Notes: a model not told the origin generated them from the letters alone. A stretch of DNA of 14,012 nt from Candidatus Bathyarchaeota archaeon (GCA_030673805.1 DAOVIH010000025.1:1-14012), one strand, 5' to 3'; positions 1 to 5,671 are shown, counted from the stretch's first letter. Made by a program: numbers and translations.

Positions 1-171
1 GAACAGTTTCCAGGTTTGATCTACAGAATGGATGAACCCAAGGTTGTGATTCTTATTTTTGCCAGTGGAAAACTTGTTTGTACGGGAGCCACCAAGAAAG
101 AAGACGTTTACGAAGCGGTTGGCAAACTCCATAAGAGACTCGAAGAAAAGGAACTTATCTCCTACGAGTAA
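1..171 (+). CDS. tbp: TATA-binding protein (TBP), C-terminal end, 5' truncated by window
   Basis: The frame is open from base 1 and ends at TAA 169-171, giving 56 residues. They read EQFPGLIYRM, then a strand with KVVILIFASGKLVCTGA, then a final helix (KKEDVYEAVGKLHKRLEEK). This is the second half of the C-terminal direct repeat of TBP: the FPGLIYR and F-SGK-V-TGA signatures lie in the saddle that contacts the TATA box, and the last helix is on the convex face. TBP is the general transcription factor that nucleates archaeal pre-initiation complexes together with TFB. The first repeat lies upstream of the window. A T-rich tract follows the stop, so transcription probably ends before the minus-strand genes beyond it. 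Confidence 0.95.
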   Translation, partial: EQFPGLIYRMDEPKVVILIFASGKLVCTGATKKEDVYEAVGKLHKRLEEKELISYE

Positions 172-200
172 CGTGATGGAACCCCTGCATGCATAGTTTA

Positions 201-220
201 GGTTTTTTGTGTTTTGTTTG
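201..220 (+). terminator. T-rich terminator after tbp
   Basis: Two T-runs (TTTTTT and TTTT with a further TTT) occur about 30 nt after the tbp stop. Archaeal intrinsic termination relies on oligo-T in the non-template strand without needing a hairpin, and none is evident here. Confidence 0.45.
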
Positions 221-300
221 AACCTGTCAAATTTCACGGAAAAATCAACATGAATCTCTGGATAAACCAATATTGCTCATGTTTTTTTATGTTTAAATGT

Positions 301-312
301 GCAAAAAAGGGG
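301..312 (-). terminator. Oligo-T terminator of the 315-521 minus-strand gene
   Basis: Read on the minus strand, CCCCTTTTTTGC begins two nucleotides after the TAA stop of the small gene. An oligo-T tract in this position is the usual archaeal termination signal. Confidence 0.45.
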
Positions 313-314
313 TT

Positions 315-521
315 TTAGAGCAATTTTACTTGTTGCTTGAGTTTTTCCACAACTAAAACAAAGTTAACCTTAGCACCCATTCCTCCAGGGGTAAACTTGG
401 GATTAACATTTGGAATGATTGACACAACCTCACCCTCTAAATTATTCAAGAATTGCTCTAACTTGCTCTGATCTTTCGCCATATCAATCTCAAATCTATG
501 AACCCTATATCTCACTTTCAC
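315..521 (-). CDS. Small DUF4177-like protein (hypothetical)
   Basis: This 68-residue protein has a probable GTG start. Its layout is a first strand (RYRVHRFEID), a helix (QSKLEQFLNNLEG), a second strand (EVVSIIPNV), a glycine-rich turn (PGGMG) and a third strand (KVNFVLVVEKL). Strand-helix-strand-turn-strand ending in a hydrophobic strand is the pattern of the DUF4177 group of tiny proteins, whose function is unknown. I assign it from pattern only. The GTG at 521 is preferred because a TATA box at 556-564 predicts transcription starting near 533, leaving a very short leader. A second in-frame GTG lies two codons later. It has its own oligo-T terminator and a likely paralogue just upstream at 652-816. 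Confidence 0.65.
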   Translation of the reverse strand: MKVRYRVHRFEIDMAKDQSKLEQFLNNLEGEVVSIIPNVNPKFTPGGMGAKVNFVLVVEKLKQQVKLL

Positions 522-528
522 TCTTTTT

Positions 529-580
529 CCATCCGTAATACTTTCAATTAGCCAATCTATAAAACCTTCCGTGATACTTT
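529..580 (-). repeat. Direct repeat pair flanking the TATA box of the 315-521 gene
   Basis: On the minus strand, AAAGTATCACGGAAGG (580-565) and AAAGTATTACGGATGG (544-529) match at 14 of 16 positions and are exactly 36 nt apart. One copy lies immediately upstream of the TATA box and the other covers the predicted transcription start and the region before the GTG start. This geometry would suit a repressor operator. The spacing is also 12 codons, so a duplication inside an older coding frame is an alternative. Confidence 0.5.
556..564 (-). promoter_or_regulatory. TATA box for the 315-521 gene
   Basis: The minus strand reads GGAAGG followed by TTTTATAGA: a purine-rich BRE-like segment, then a TATA element. 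A start about 26 nt downstream would fall near 533, some 12 nt before the GTG at 521. Confidence 0.45.
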
Positions 581-606
581 GAAAACAGAAAAAGAGAAAA
601 AATGGG
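581..606 (-). terminator. Multiple oligo-T terminator downstream of the 652-816 gene
   Basis: Read on the minus strand, CCC is followed by TTTTTT, TTTTT and TTTT runs separated by single C or CTG interruptions. It sits between the two small minus-strand genes, so they are probably separate transcription units. Confidence 0.5.
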
Positions 607-651
607 AAGAAGGGTTTGGGGGAAATATCCCAACTTCATACGGGGTTAAGT

Positions 652-816
652 TCATGTAGGTTTGGTGACTTCTCGTTCAATCAACACGTAAACGCCGGCA
701 ACACCAGCACCTATCGATATAGTTTGCCATCCTTCTTTTGCCATGCTATTGAGTTTAGCTACAAGTTTTCGACAGGGTCCACTATCAGAGAGGATTTCAT
801 ATTCCTTCATTTCCAT
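652..816 (-). CDS. Very small DUF4177-like protein (hypothetical, 54 aa)
   Basis: The minus-strand frame ATG (816) to TGA (654-652) gives 54 residues. It opens MEMKEYEILSD, continues with an amphipathic helix (CRKLVAKLNSMAKEGW), then QTISIGAG and a last strand (GVYVLIEREV). The helix ending in KEGW followed by a short strand, and a final strand ending in E-R-E, is close to the DUF4177 pattern of small alpha/beta proteins of unknown function. A minus-strand GAGGT at 825-821 serves as ribosome binding site. It is 4 nt from the ATG at 816 and 10 nt from the in-frame ATG at 810 (MKEYE), so either start is possible. The 105-residue plus-strand frame over the same DNA is its shadow. It resembles the 315-521 product in layout, suggesting a diverged tandem pair. 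Confidence 0.65.
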   Translation of the reverse strand: MEMKEYEILSDSGPCRKLVAKLNSMAKEGWQTISIGAGVAGVYVLIEREVTKPT

Positions 817-861
817 TCATACCTCATACAATTCACACGTATTGTATTGTGGATACCATCT

Positions 862-880
862 CGAATATACTTTATTTTTG
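862..880 (-). promoter_or_regulatory. Possible TATA element for the 652-816 gene
   Basis: The minus strand reads CAAAAATAAAGTATATTC. AAATAAAG or the adjacent TATATT could act as a TATA box, giving a start near 850-840 and a leader of about 25-35 nt that contains the GAGGT. The match to the archaeal consensus is only fair. Confidence 0.3.
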
Positions 881-993
881 AAACTTTAGATTCAACTGAA
901 AAACCATCTGATAAGAAAGCGGGTGAAAAATGACAAAGAATTAGGAAGCTCAATCAAAAAGAAACAAACCGTAAAAGCATTAGTACAACCTCT

Positions 994-1446
994 ATGAATA
1001 AAAGTTTGAAGTTGAAGGAATTGAATGAATCAACAGCTGTAAGGGATGAAAAGCTTGTTGTTGACAAATACAAAATTGTATTTGATCTTTGGAAATCCGA
1101 AAATTCGATAAAAACAAGCAAATTACAGGTGTTATTGGCAACAAATGCAATTCTGGTTTCTGCGTTTTTCCTAACCGAGCAATCTATTTGGATAGCTTTA
1201 GTTGGGTTCATTTTCTCTTTTGTTTGGATATTGTCCATTGGGCGAACTATAGGCTATCAGCAACATTGGAAATCAATGTTAGAAGATATAAGAAAAAAAG
1301 ATCCCAATAACCAATTATTTCAGATTCACAGCGCAAAAGCAAAGGTGCCAATTTGGGGCAGGGTTCCATCAAAGTACTACCTATTAGGTACGCCAATTGC
1401 CACGACTATCGCTTGGCTCATAGCCTTCATAATTAATGCTGTCTAA
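994..1446 (+). CDS. Small three-helix membrane protein, possibly RipA-like
   Basis: This is a 150-residue predicted membrane protein. A charged N-terminal region (1-30) leads into the motif LWKSENSIKTSKLQ (32-45). That runs straight into a first membrane segment (about 43-60); a second follows at about 64-86, then a polar loop (about 87-127) with K/D/Q-rich sequence, and a third segment at about 128-149. The aromatic-W-x-S-E-N-x-I-K-T-x-K-L-Q motif before the first helix recalls the RipA-type octameric inner-membrane proteins. I make that link from memory of the motif and hold it weakly; function is otherwise unknown. The frame is open back to 934 but offers no usable earlier start, and no clear Shine-Dalgarno precedes ATG 994. 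A second small membrane protein follows 52 nt downstream on the same strand. Confidence 0.7.
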   Translation: MNKSLKLKELNESTAVRDEKLVVDKYKIVFDLWKSENSIKTSKLQVLLATNAILVSAFFLTEQSIWIALVGFIFSFVWILSIGRTIGYQQHWKSMLEDIRKKDPNNQLFQIHSAKAKVPIWGRVPSKYYLLGTPIATTIAWLIAFIINAV

Positions 1447-1498
1447 AAAAAAGCGGGATTTTGCGGGTGCGCACATATAGTTGGAAGGGGGTGAATAG

Positions 1499-1750
1499 AT
1501 GCAAAAAATATCTGAAGAAGAAGCCTATGAAAAAGAAAAGAAAAAAGTTAAACTATATCGGGATATTCTTGAATCGTTGGTGGTTATCTTCCTTATAGTC
1601 GGTATTATTACAGCAGCTTTTAACGTGACATTTGGTGGGTTCACGCCTATCATTTGGTTCTTGGTATCTTTTTGGGCTATCCTCATTATCATCTGTATGG
1701 AAATAACGATGATTCGAGCATTCTTGGAACGCAAGAAAAAGAATTGCTAA
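1499..1750 (+). CDS. Small two-helix (2TM-like) membrane protein
   Basis: The 83-residue protein has a lysine/glutamate-rich N-terminal stretch (about 5-24), a membrane helix at about 26-44 and a short GGFTP turn. A second helix at about 49-70 and a basic C-terminal tail (LERKKKNC) follow. Charged helix, two membrane passes and a basic tail is the layout of the '2TM domain' family of small proteins without known activity; I infer membership from layout. The start is well supported: GGGGGTGA ends about 4 nt before ATG 1499, a strong Shine-Dalgarno. It may be cotranscribed with the three-helix protein upstream. After its stop the same frame stays open for another 37 codons. Confidence 0.65.
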   Translation: MQKISEEEAYEKEKKKVKLYRDILESLVVIFLIVGIITAAFNVTFGGFTPIIWFLVSFWAILIIICMEITMIRAFLERKKKNC

Positions 1751-1777
1751 AGGAGAGAAAAAAGGAAGGAGAAGAGC

Positions 1778-1864
1778 CTGTATACGGTTCCGAATTTTCA
1801 AGACTTAATTGAAACAGAAACGATGGTAGCTGTTCCAAGAGAAGAAGCAATAAAACTCCTTTAA
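1778..1864 (+). pseudogene. Possible remnant or non-canonical micro-ORF after the 2TM gene
   Basis: A Shine-Dalgarno-like GGAAGGAG (1764-1771) stands 6 nt before a CTG (1778). From there a 28-codon frame reads LYTVPNFQDLIETETM, then VAVPREEAIKLL, and stops at TAA 1862-1864. The amino-acid pattern looks protein-like, but there is no ATG, GTG or TTG at the correct place (only an internal ATG giving 13 residues). It could be a decayed gene start or a rare CTG-initiated peptide. I do not recognise a family. Confidence 0.2.
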
Positions 1865-1992
1865 ACCGAAACCCAACATTCCCATACTTTTTTGCTCTTT
1901 CGAGTCCATTCTATAATTTCATCAGCCTGTGGAACCTTCTTAGTAGCCTTTTTTGAAAAGTCGGTGAGTTTAAACAGATGAAGTGGAATCAA
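1861..1992 (-). CDS. Possible small minus-strand gene or gene remnant (43 aa)
   Basis: From TTG 1992 to TAA 1863-1861 the minus strand encodes 43 residues: a short hydrophobic start (MIPLHLFKLTDFSKK), then TKKVPQADEIIEWTRKSKK, then VWECWVSV. The helix-like, charged composition with three tryptophans reads like a genuine C-terminal protein segment. The frame is closed upstream by TAA near 2027, so if it belonged to a longer protein that part is gone. The almost palindromic AATTTATTTAAATC at 2020-2007 gives a minus-strand TATA box about 23-26 nt from the TTG, which would permit a leaderless transcript. It is convergent with the 2TM gene. I recognise no family. Confidence 0.3.
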   Translation of the reverse strand: MIPLHLFKLTDFSKKATKKVPQADEIIEWTRKSKKVWECWVSV

Positions 1993-2000
1993 AATCAGAA

Positions 2001-2018
2001 AAGGAAGATTTAAATAAA
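2001..2018 (+). promoter_or_regulatory. BRE/TATA promoter of the rps13 ribosomal operon
   Basis: AAGGAAGA (purine-rich BRE-like) is followed by TTTAAATAA (2009-2017), a near-consensus archaeal TATA box. Transcription would start around 2036, giving a leader of about 30 nt before the rps13 ATG. The TATA core is almost palindromic and could also direct TBP towards the minus strand. Confidence 0.65.
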
Positions 2019-2065
2019 TTATGTCTTATTTCGTAGATAGTTTCAAATTCAACGGTTGAATTTAG

Positions 2066-2533
2066 ATGTCACCAGAATTTCGTTATATGCTCAGAATTAT
2101 GGGTGCAAATGCGCCAGGGGACTTACGAGTTCTTCATGCGCTTACCAAGATTAGGGGAATAAACTTGAGCCTTTCACACGCTATATTGAAGAAAGCTAGG
2201 ATGAATCCGGGTGTAAGAACTGGCTTTCTTACAGAAGCAGAAATTGAAAAACTAGAGGAAATCATCAACGCTCCTGAAAAGTATGATATACCAGAGTGGC
2301 TTTTTAATAGAAGAAAAGACTCTAAAACCGGTAAGGATCTTCACCTAATAGGTGCAGACCTTGTTCTGCGAACAAAGAATGATATTGATGGGGAAAAAGC
2401 GATGCACTCTTGGCGTGGATATCGGCATTCCTACGGTTTAAAAGTGCGTGGACAAAGAACAAAGACTACCGGGAGAGCTGGGAAATCCTTGGGCGTCAAG
2501 AAAAAGACTCTGCAAAGATCGGGTGGCCGTTAG
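2066..2533 (+). CDS. rps13: Small ribosomal subunit protein uS13
   Basis: The 155-residue protein starts MSPEFRYMLRIMGANAPGD. It has the archaeal S13 helix-two-turn-helix region (LHALTKIRGINLSLSHAIL, about 25-43), a middle region with the archaeal insert (PEWLFNRRKDSKTGKDLHL), and the basic C-terminal tail. The tail carries HSWRGYRHSYGLKVRGQRTKTTGR (about 114-137), the nearly invariant RGxRHxxGLxVRGQRTxTTGR segment that sits in the 30S head and contacts tRNA. Length matches archaeal S13 (about 150). It is the first gene of the operon behind the TATA box near 2010. The Shine-Dalgarno is weak (GGTTGA), which fits a short-leader first gene. Confidence 0.97.
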   Translation: MSPEFRYMLRIMGANAPGDLRVLHALTKIRGINLSLSHAILKKARMNPGVRTGFLTEAEIEKLEEIINAPEKYDIPEWLFNRRKDSKTGKDLHLIGADLVLRTKNDIDGEKAMHSWRGYRHSYGLKVRGQRTKTTGRAGKSLGVKKKTLQRSGGR

Positions 2534-2547
2534 GAAGGTAAACAAGA

Positions 2548-3117
2548 ATGGGTGATCCAAAAAGGCAAAGGAAGAAGTACGAAACCCCACGGTTCCCTTG
2601 GCGAAGAGACGTTTTAGAAGAGGAGCTTAAGCTCTTAGGTCTCTACGGATTGCGAAATAAGCATGAACTGTGGCGTCATGAGACGATACTATCCAAATTC
2701 AGGGGTAACGCGCGTTCCCTTATTGGAAAATCCCTTGAAGAGCGCAAAAAAATGGAGATTGAACTCTTGGTGCGGCTAAAAAAATTGGGCGTTCTCCAGG
2801 AAACAGCAGTTTTGGATAACGTCTTAGACCTCACCGTGGAGGACATCCTCGAACGTAGGCTCCAAACAATTGTGTTTAGGAAAGGGTTAGCCAAGACGAT
2901 CTATCAGGCTCGCCAACTCGTGATTCATGGTCATGTAAACATAGGTGACCAACGCGTCACAGTACCCAGTTACATAGTCCCAAGAGAAAAGGAAGAACTT
3001 GTGGCATATACACCCGGAAGTCAACTCACTGATCCAAATCATCCTTTGCGCCAAGAGATACCTGTTGCAGTTTCAACAGAAACTAGAGACTTGGAAGCAA
3101 AAGAAGGAGAGGCATAG
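2548..3117 (+). CDS. rps4: Small ribosomal subunit protein uS4
   Basis: The 189-residue archaeal S4 opens MGDPKRQRKKYETPRFPWRR. Its helical N-terminal half has no zinc-binding cysteines, as usual in archaea. An S4 RNA-binding domain lies at about 103-150 (RRLQTIVFRKGLAKTIYQAR, then QLVIHGHVNIGDQRVTVPSY). The C-terminal tail is acidic (ETRDLEAKEGEA). S4 is a primary 16S rRNA-binding protein that organises the 5' domain of the small subunit. GGAAGGT, 7 nt before ATG 2548, is a good ribosome binding site in the 14-nt gap after rps13, and the stop leaves only 2 nt before rps11. This is the conserved archaeal order. Confidence 0.97.
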   Translation: MGDPKRQRKKYETPRFPWRRDVLEEELKLLGLYGLRNKHELWRHETILSKFRGNARSLIGKSLEERKKMEIELLVRLKKLGVLQETAVLDNVLDLTVEDILERRLQTIVFRKGLAKTIYQARQLVIHGHVNIGDQRVTVPSYIVPREKEELVAYTPGSQLTDPNHPLRQEIPVAVSTETRDLEAKEGEA

Positions 3118-3119
3118 TT

Positions 3120-3518
3120 TTGAGTAGCAAGAAAAGCGAGAAATGGGGAGTTGTTCACATTTACAGTTCCTACAACAACACGATAGTCCACATAACTGAC
3201 ATTTCAGGTGCTGAAACAATCGCTCGAACCTCCGGTGGGATGTTCGTTAAAGCAGATAGAATGGAATCCTCACCTTATGCAGCAATGCGCGCAGCCATAG
3301 CCGCAGCTGCCCTGGCTCGAGACAAAGGGATAACCGCTATTCACATAAAGGTTCGTGCAGCAGGAGGGTCAGGTCCTAGAACACCCGGACCAGGAGCTCA
3401 AGCAGCTATACGGGCCCTAGCTAGATTCGGTTTTCGAATCGAACGTATAGAAGAAGTCACACCGATTCCCCATGATGGAACAAGACGACCTGGCGGCAGA
3501 AGAGGCAGAAGAGTGTAG
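3120..3518 (+). CDS. rps11: Small ribosomal subunit protein uS11
   Basis: The 132-residue protein contains WGVVHIYSSYNNTIVHITD (9-27), SGGMFVKADRMESSPYAAM (38-56) and the glycine/proline-rich GGSGPRTPGPGAQAAIRAL (81-99). It ends with the invariant TPIPHDGTRRPGGRRGRR tail (113-130). These are the signatures of uS11, which lines the mRNA exit region of the platform. The start is TTG at 3120, 2 nt after the rps4 stop. GGAGAGG at 3104-3110 within rps4 provides the ribosome binding site, and no closer ATG fits the conserved N-terminus. Confidence 0.97.
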   Translation: MSSKKSEKWGVVHIYSSYNNTIVHITDISGAETIARTSGGMFVKADRMESSPYAAMRAAIAAAALARDKGITAIHIKVRAAGGSGPRTPGPGAQAAIRALARFGFRIERIEEVTPIPHDGTRRPGGRRGRRV

Positions 3519-3535
3519 CCGGCGCACTTTAAGCC

Positions 3536-3543
3536 TTTATAAA
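3536..3543 (+). promoter_or_regulatory. Possible internal TATA box upstream of rpoD
   Basis: The 105-nt gap between rps11 and rpoD is the only large spacer inside the operon and contains TTTATAAA. A start near 3566 would give a leader of about 58 nt for rpoD. A TTG-initiated 15-codon frame (3576-3623) fits entirely inside that leader and stops directly against the rpoD GTG. Confidence 0.4.
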
Positions 3544-3623
3544 CAGAAAAATTGAAATAGTGCACCATTACTTTATTGAGCCGCGCAGTCATTGTTGTCG
3601 TCATTTATGGAGTGTCCAGCTAA

Positions 3624-4436
3624 GTGAAACTAGAAGTGCTTGAAAAAGACGAAGCAAACCTTCGTCTAATCGTTAGGGCTGTGAGTGTTCCCCTAATGAA
3701 CGCCCTTCGAAGAATCGCCCTTTCTGAAGTTCCAAGCATGGCTATAGAAGAAGTCGTGATGGTTGACAACTCTTCAGTTCTTCAGGACGAAATTATCGCT
3801 CACAGGCTTGGACTCGTACCGCTAAAAACTGATCTTAAAAGTTATAACCTTCCAGAAAAGTGCACATGTGAAAGCGAGTTCGGGTGCAACCTTTGTCGTG
3901 TCACCCTCACCTTGGATGCTGAATCAAGGGAAGGAATCCGTACTGTTTATTCTCAAGAGTTGATCTCTGAAAATCCAGACATAATTCCTGTATCAGGGAA
4001 AATCCCAATCGTAAAGCTGTCCAAGGGACAAAAACTGAAACTTGAAGCCTACGCAAGACTTGGAAAAGGAAAAAACCATGCGAAATGGCAGCCCGTCTCT
4101 ATGTGTGCTTACAAATATTTCCCAAGGATCGACATAAGCGAGGACTGTGACAAATGTGGAAAATGCGTTGATATCTGCTCAAAAAAAGTTCTCAGCAAAA
4201 AAGGGAAGAAAATTGTGGTTCAAGACCTTTTAGCATGTAACCTGTGTCAAGATTGCATAGCCGTTTGTCCCCAGGAAACTCCACCGATAAAGGTTGAATG
4301 GGAAAAAGACAATTTCATCTTGCACATAGAATCCACAGGAGTTCTCCCTCCAGAGCAAATACTGAAAGAAGCTACAGAAATATTGAGCACGCAACTAAAA
4401 GAGCTTGTGGAACAGATAAAGGTGGAGACGAAATGA
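3624..4436 (+). CDS. rpoD: RNA polymerase subunit Rpo3 (RpoD) with two [4Fe-4S] motifs
   Basis: This 270-residue archaeal counterpart of Rpb3/alpha dimerises with Rpo11 and nucleates polymerase assembly. The N-terminal dimerisation domain shows SVPLMNALRRIALSEVPSMA (21-40) and DEIIAHRLGLVPLKTD (55-70). A zinc-loop-like set follows (C80, C82, C88, C91). The insert domain (about 165-225) carries two full ferredoxin-type motifs: C175-x2-C178-x2-C181-x3-C185 and C205-x2-C208-x2-C211-x3-C215-P. Two intact quartets predict two [4Fe-4S] clusters; some archaeal Rpo3 proteins have two, others one or none. GTG 3624 is the start, with GGAG at 3607-3610 ahead of it and the conserved MKLEVLEKDE N-terminus. 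The TGA overlaps the rpl18e ATG (ATGA). Confidence 0.96.
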   Translation: MKLEVLEKDEANLRLIVRAVSVPLMNALRRIALSEVPSMAIEEVVMVDNSSVLQDEIIAHRLGLVPLKTDLKSYNLPEKCTCESEFGCNLCRVTLTLDAESREGIRTVYSQELISENPDIIPVSGKIPIVKLSKGQKLKLEAYARLGKGKNHAKWQPVSMCAYKYFPRIDISEDCDKCGKCVDICSKKVLSKKGKKIVVQDLLACNLCQDCIAVCPQETPPIKVEWEKDNFILHIESTGVLPPEQILKEATEILSTQLKELVEQIKVETK

Positions 4437-4795
4437 GAAAAACGAAGTCGACAAACCCCGAACTCATTAATCTTATTCACTTCCTTAAAAAACAAAGTAG
4501 AGAGAAAGAAGCAAAAATATGGTCAACCGTAGCAGGACATCTAGCTAAACCAAGAAGAAACCGCGCAACCGTAAATCTAAGCCGCATAAACCGGCACACC
4601 CAAAAGAGCGACACCGTTGTCATCCCTGGAAAGGTATTGGGTGCAGGAACACTTAACCATTCGATAACGGTTGCCGCCTTCGAAGCCTCTGGAAAAGCAA
4701 AAGGGAAGATTGCAGTTGCAAAGGCGAAATATCTGTCTATTCAAGAACTCGTTGAAAAAAACCCGAGTGGCGCTAAGGTAAAGATTATTCGGTGA
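4433..4795 (+). CDS. rpl18e: Large ribosomal subunit protein eL18
   Basis: The 120-residue protein begins MRKTKSTNPELINLIHFLKK and contains AKIWSTVAGHLAKPRRNRAT. It then has the core VIPGKVLGAGTLNHSITVAA and ends in a basic strand (SGAKVKIIR). This is the archaeal/eukaryotic-specific L18e. The start at 4433 is chosen although the frame stays open upstream: GGTGGAG (4421-4427) is well spaced, the ATG overlaps the rpoD TGA in an ATGA junction typical of translational coupling, and the N-terminus matches the family length. The extra 45 residues from the ATG at 4298 would only be rpoD sequence read out of frame. Its TGA overlaps the possible GTG start of rpl13. Confidence 0.96.
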   Translation: MRKTKSTNPELINLIHFLKKQSREKEAKIWSTVAGHLAKPRRNRATVNLSRINRHTQKSDTVVIPGKVLGAGTLNHSITVAAFEASGKAKGKIAVAKAKYLSIQELVEKNPSGAKVKIIR

Positions 4796-4800
4796 ACAAG

Positions 4801-5244
4801 ATGCAAACCAATTACCGATCCCTCACTATAGTTAATGCTGAGGGCCTGATTCTTGGAAGGATGGCAAGCCTAGTTGCCAAAAAACTGCTAATGGGTGAGA
4901 GAATACTAATAGTGAACGCTGAGAAAACCGTAATTTCGGGAAAAAAGAAGAGCAAAGTAGCTGAAGCTAAAAAGTTTCTTGAGGTTGGATATCCAAAAGC
5001 GGGGCCATTCCACTACAGACGTCCTGATAGAATAGTGAAAAAAACAGTCCGGGGGATGCTTCCTTTCAAGCAACCGAAAGGGAAGCAAGCCCTTAAGAGA
5101 CTTAAGGTATTTATGGGTGTTCCCGAAGCTATTCCACAGCAAAAAATGGAAACTTTGGCTGAAGCTGAAGTCAAAAAGTTGAAAGGCCCTTACTTCACAG
5201 TTGCTGAACTGGCAAAGGAAGTCGGGTGGAACATGGGTGAATGA
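4801..5244 (+). CDS. rpl13: Large ribosomal subunit protein uL13
   Basis: The 147-residue protein has the L13 landmarks: TIVNAEGLILGRMASLVAKK near the N-terminus, ILIVNAEKTVISGKKKSKV, the GPFHYRRPDRIVKKTVRGML segment that contacts 23S rRNA, and LKRLKVFMGVPEAIP. I place the start at ATG 4801 because GGTGA (4791-4795) lies 5 nt before it. GTG 4792 is in frame, overlaps the rpl18e stop as GTGA and would add three residues (MNK), but it has a poorer ribosome binding site. The gene ends in a strongly coupled junction with rps9. Confidence 0.96.
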   Translation: MQTNYRSLTIVNAEGLILGRMASLVAKKLLMGERILIVNAEKTVISGKKKSKVAEAKKFLEVGYPKAGPFHYRRPDRIVKKTVRGMLPFKQPKGKQALKRLKVFMGVPEAIPQQKMETLAEAEVKKLKGPYFTVAELAKEVGWNMGE

Positions 5245-5246
5245 TT

Positions 5247-5657
5247 ATGCCGAGTAGAAAAGTATTAGTCATTAGTGGAAAGAGAAAAACAGCTACAGCC
5301 CGTGGCGTCACCAGACCCGGGGGTGGCAAAGTACGTATTAACAGGGTCCCAATTGAAATTGTTGAACCTGAAATTGCCCGCGAGAAGATTATGGAGCCTC
5401 TCATGCAAGCGGGAGAAGAGGTTCGGAACCAGATAGACATTGAAGTAACAACTTCTGGAGGGGGTTATATGGGACAAGCAGAGGCAGCTAGAATGGTCAT
5501 TGCGAATACGTTGTTGAAATGGACGAAAAGTGCTCATCTCCGTACTGTCTTCTCAGAGTACGATAGAACCATGATTGTTGGTGATGCTAGACGCAAAGAA
5601 CCTAAGAAGTTTGGAGGCCCAGGGGCACGGGCGAAAGGGCAGAAAAGTTATAGATGA
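5247..5657 (+). CDS. rps9: Small ribosomal subunit protein uS9
   Basis: The 136-residue protein has a core GKRKTATARGVTRPGGGKVR (about 11-30), the middle GGGYMGQAEAARMVIANTLL and the C-terminal DARRKEPKKFGGPGARAKGQ, then KSYR. The KSYR-type tail is the universally conserved S9 C-terminus that reaches the P-site tRNA. Two in-frame ATGs are available. 5247 is preferred because GGTGA at 5236-5240 stands 6 nt before it but directly abuts the ATG at 5241. The start lies 2 nt after the rpl13 stop. Confidence 0.96.
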   Translation: MPSRKVLVISGKRKTATARGVTRPGGGKVRINRVPIEIVEPEIAREKIMEPLMQAGEEVRNQIDIEVTTSGGGYMGQAEAARMVIANTLLKWTKSAHLRTVFSEYDRTMIVGDARRKEPKKFGGPGARAKGQKSYR

Positions 5658-5671
5658 GGAGACCCAATCAA

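Noticed and set aside
616..933. 105-residue plus-strand open frame
   Set aside because: It overlaps the minus-strand 652-816 frame, which has a ribosome binding site and a recognisable fold pattern. The plus-strand product is rich in S, F, H and Y with no such pattern.
4298..4432. 45-residue N-terminal extension of rpl18e
   Set aside because: It is the out-of-frame shadow of the rpoD 3' end. The family N-terminus, ribosome binding site and ATGA junction all point to the start at 4433.
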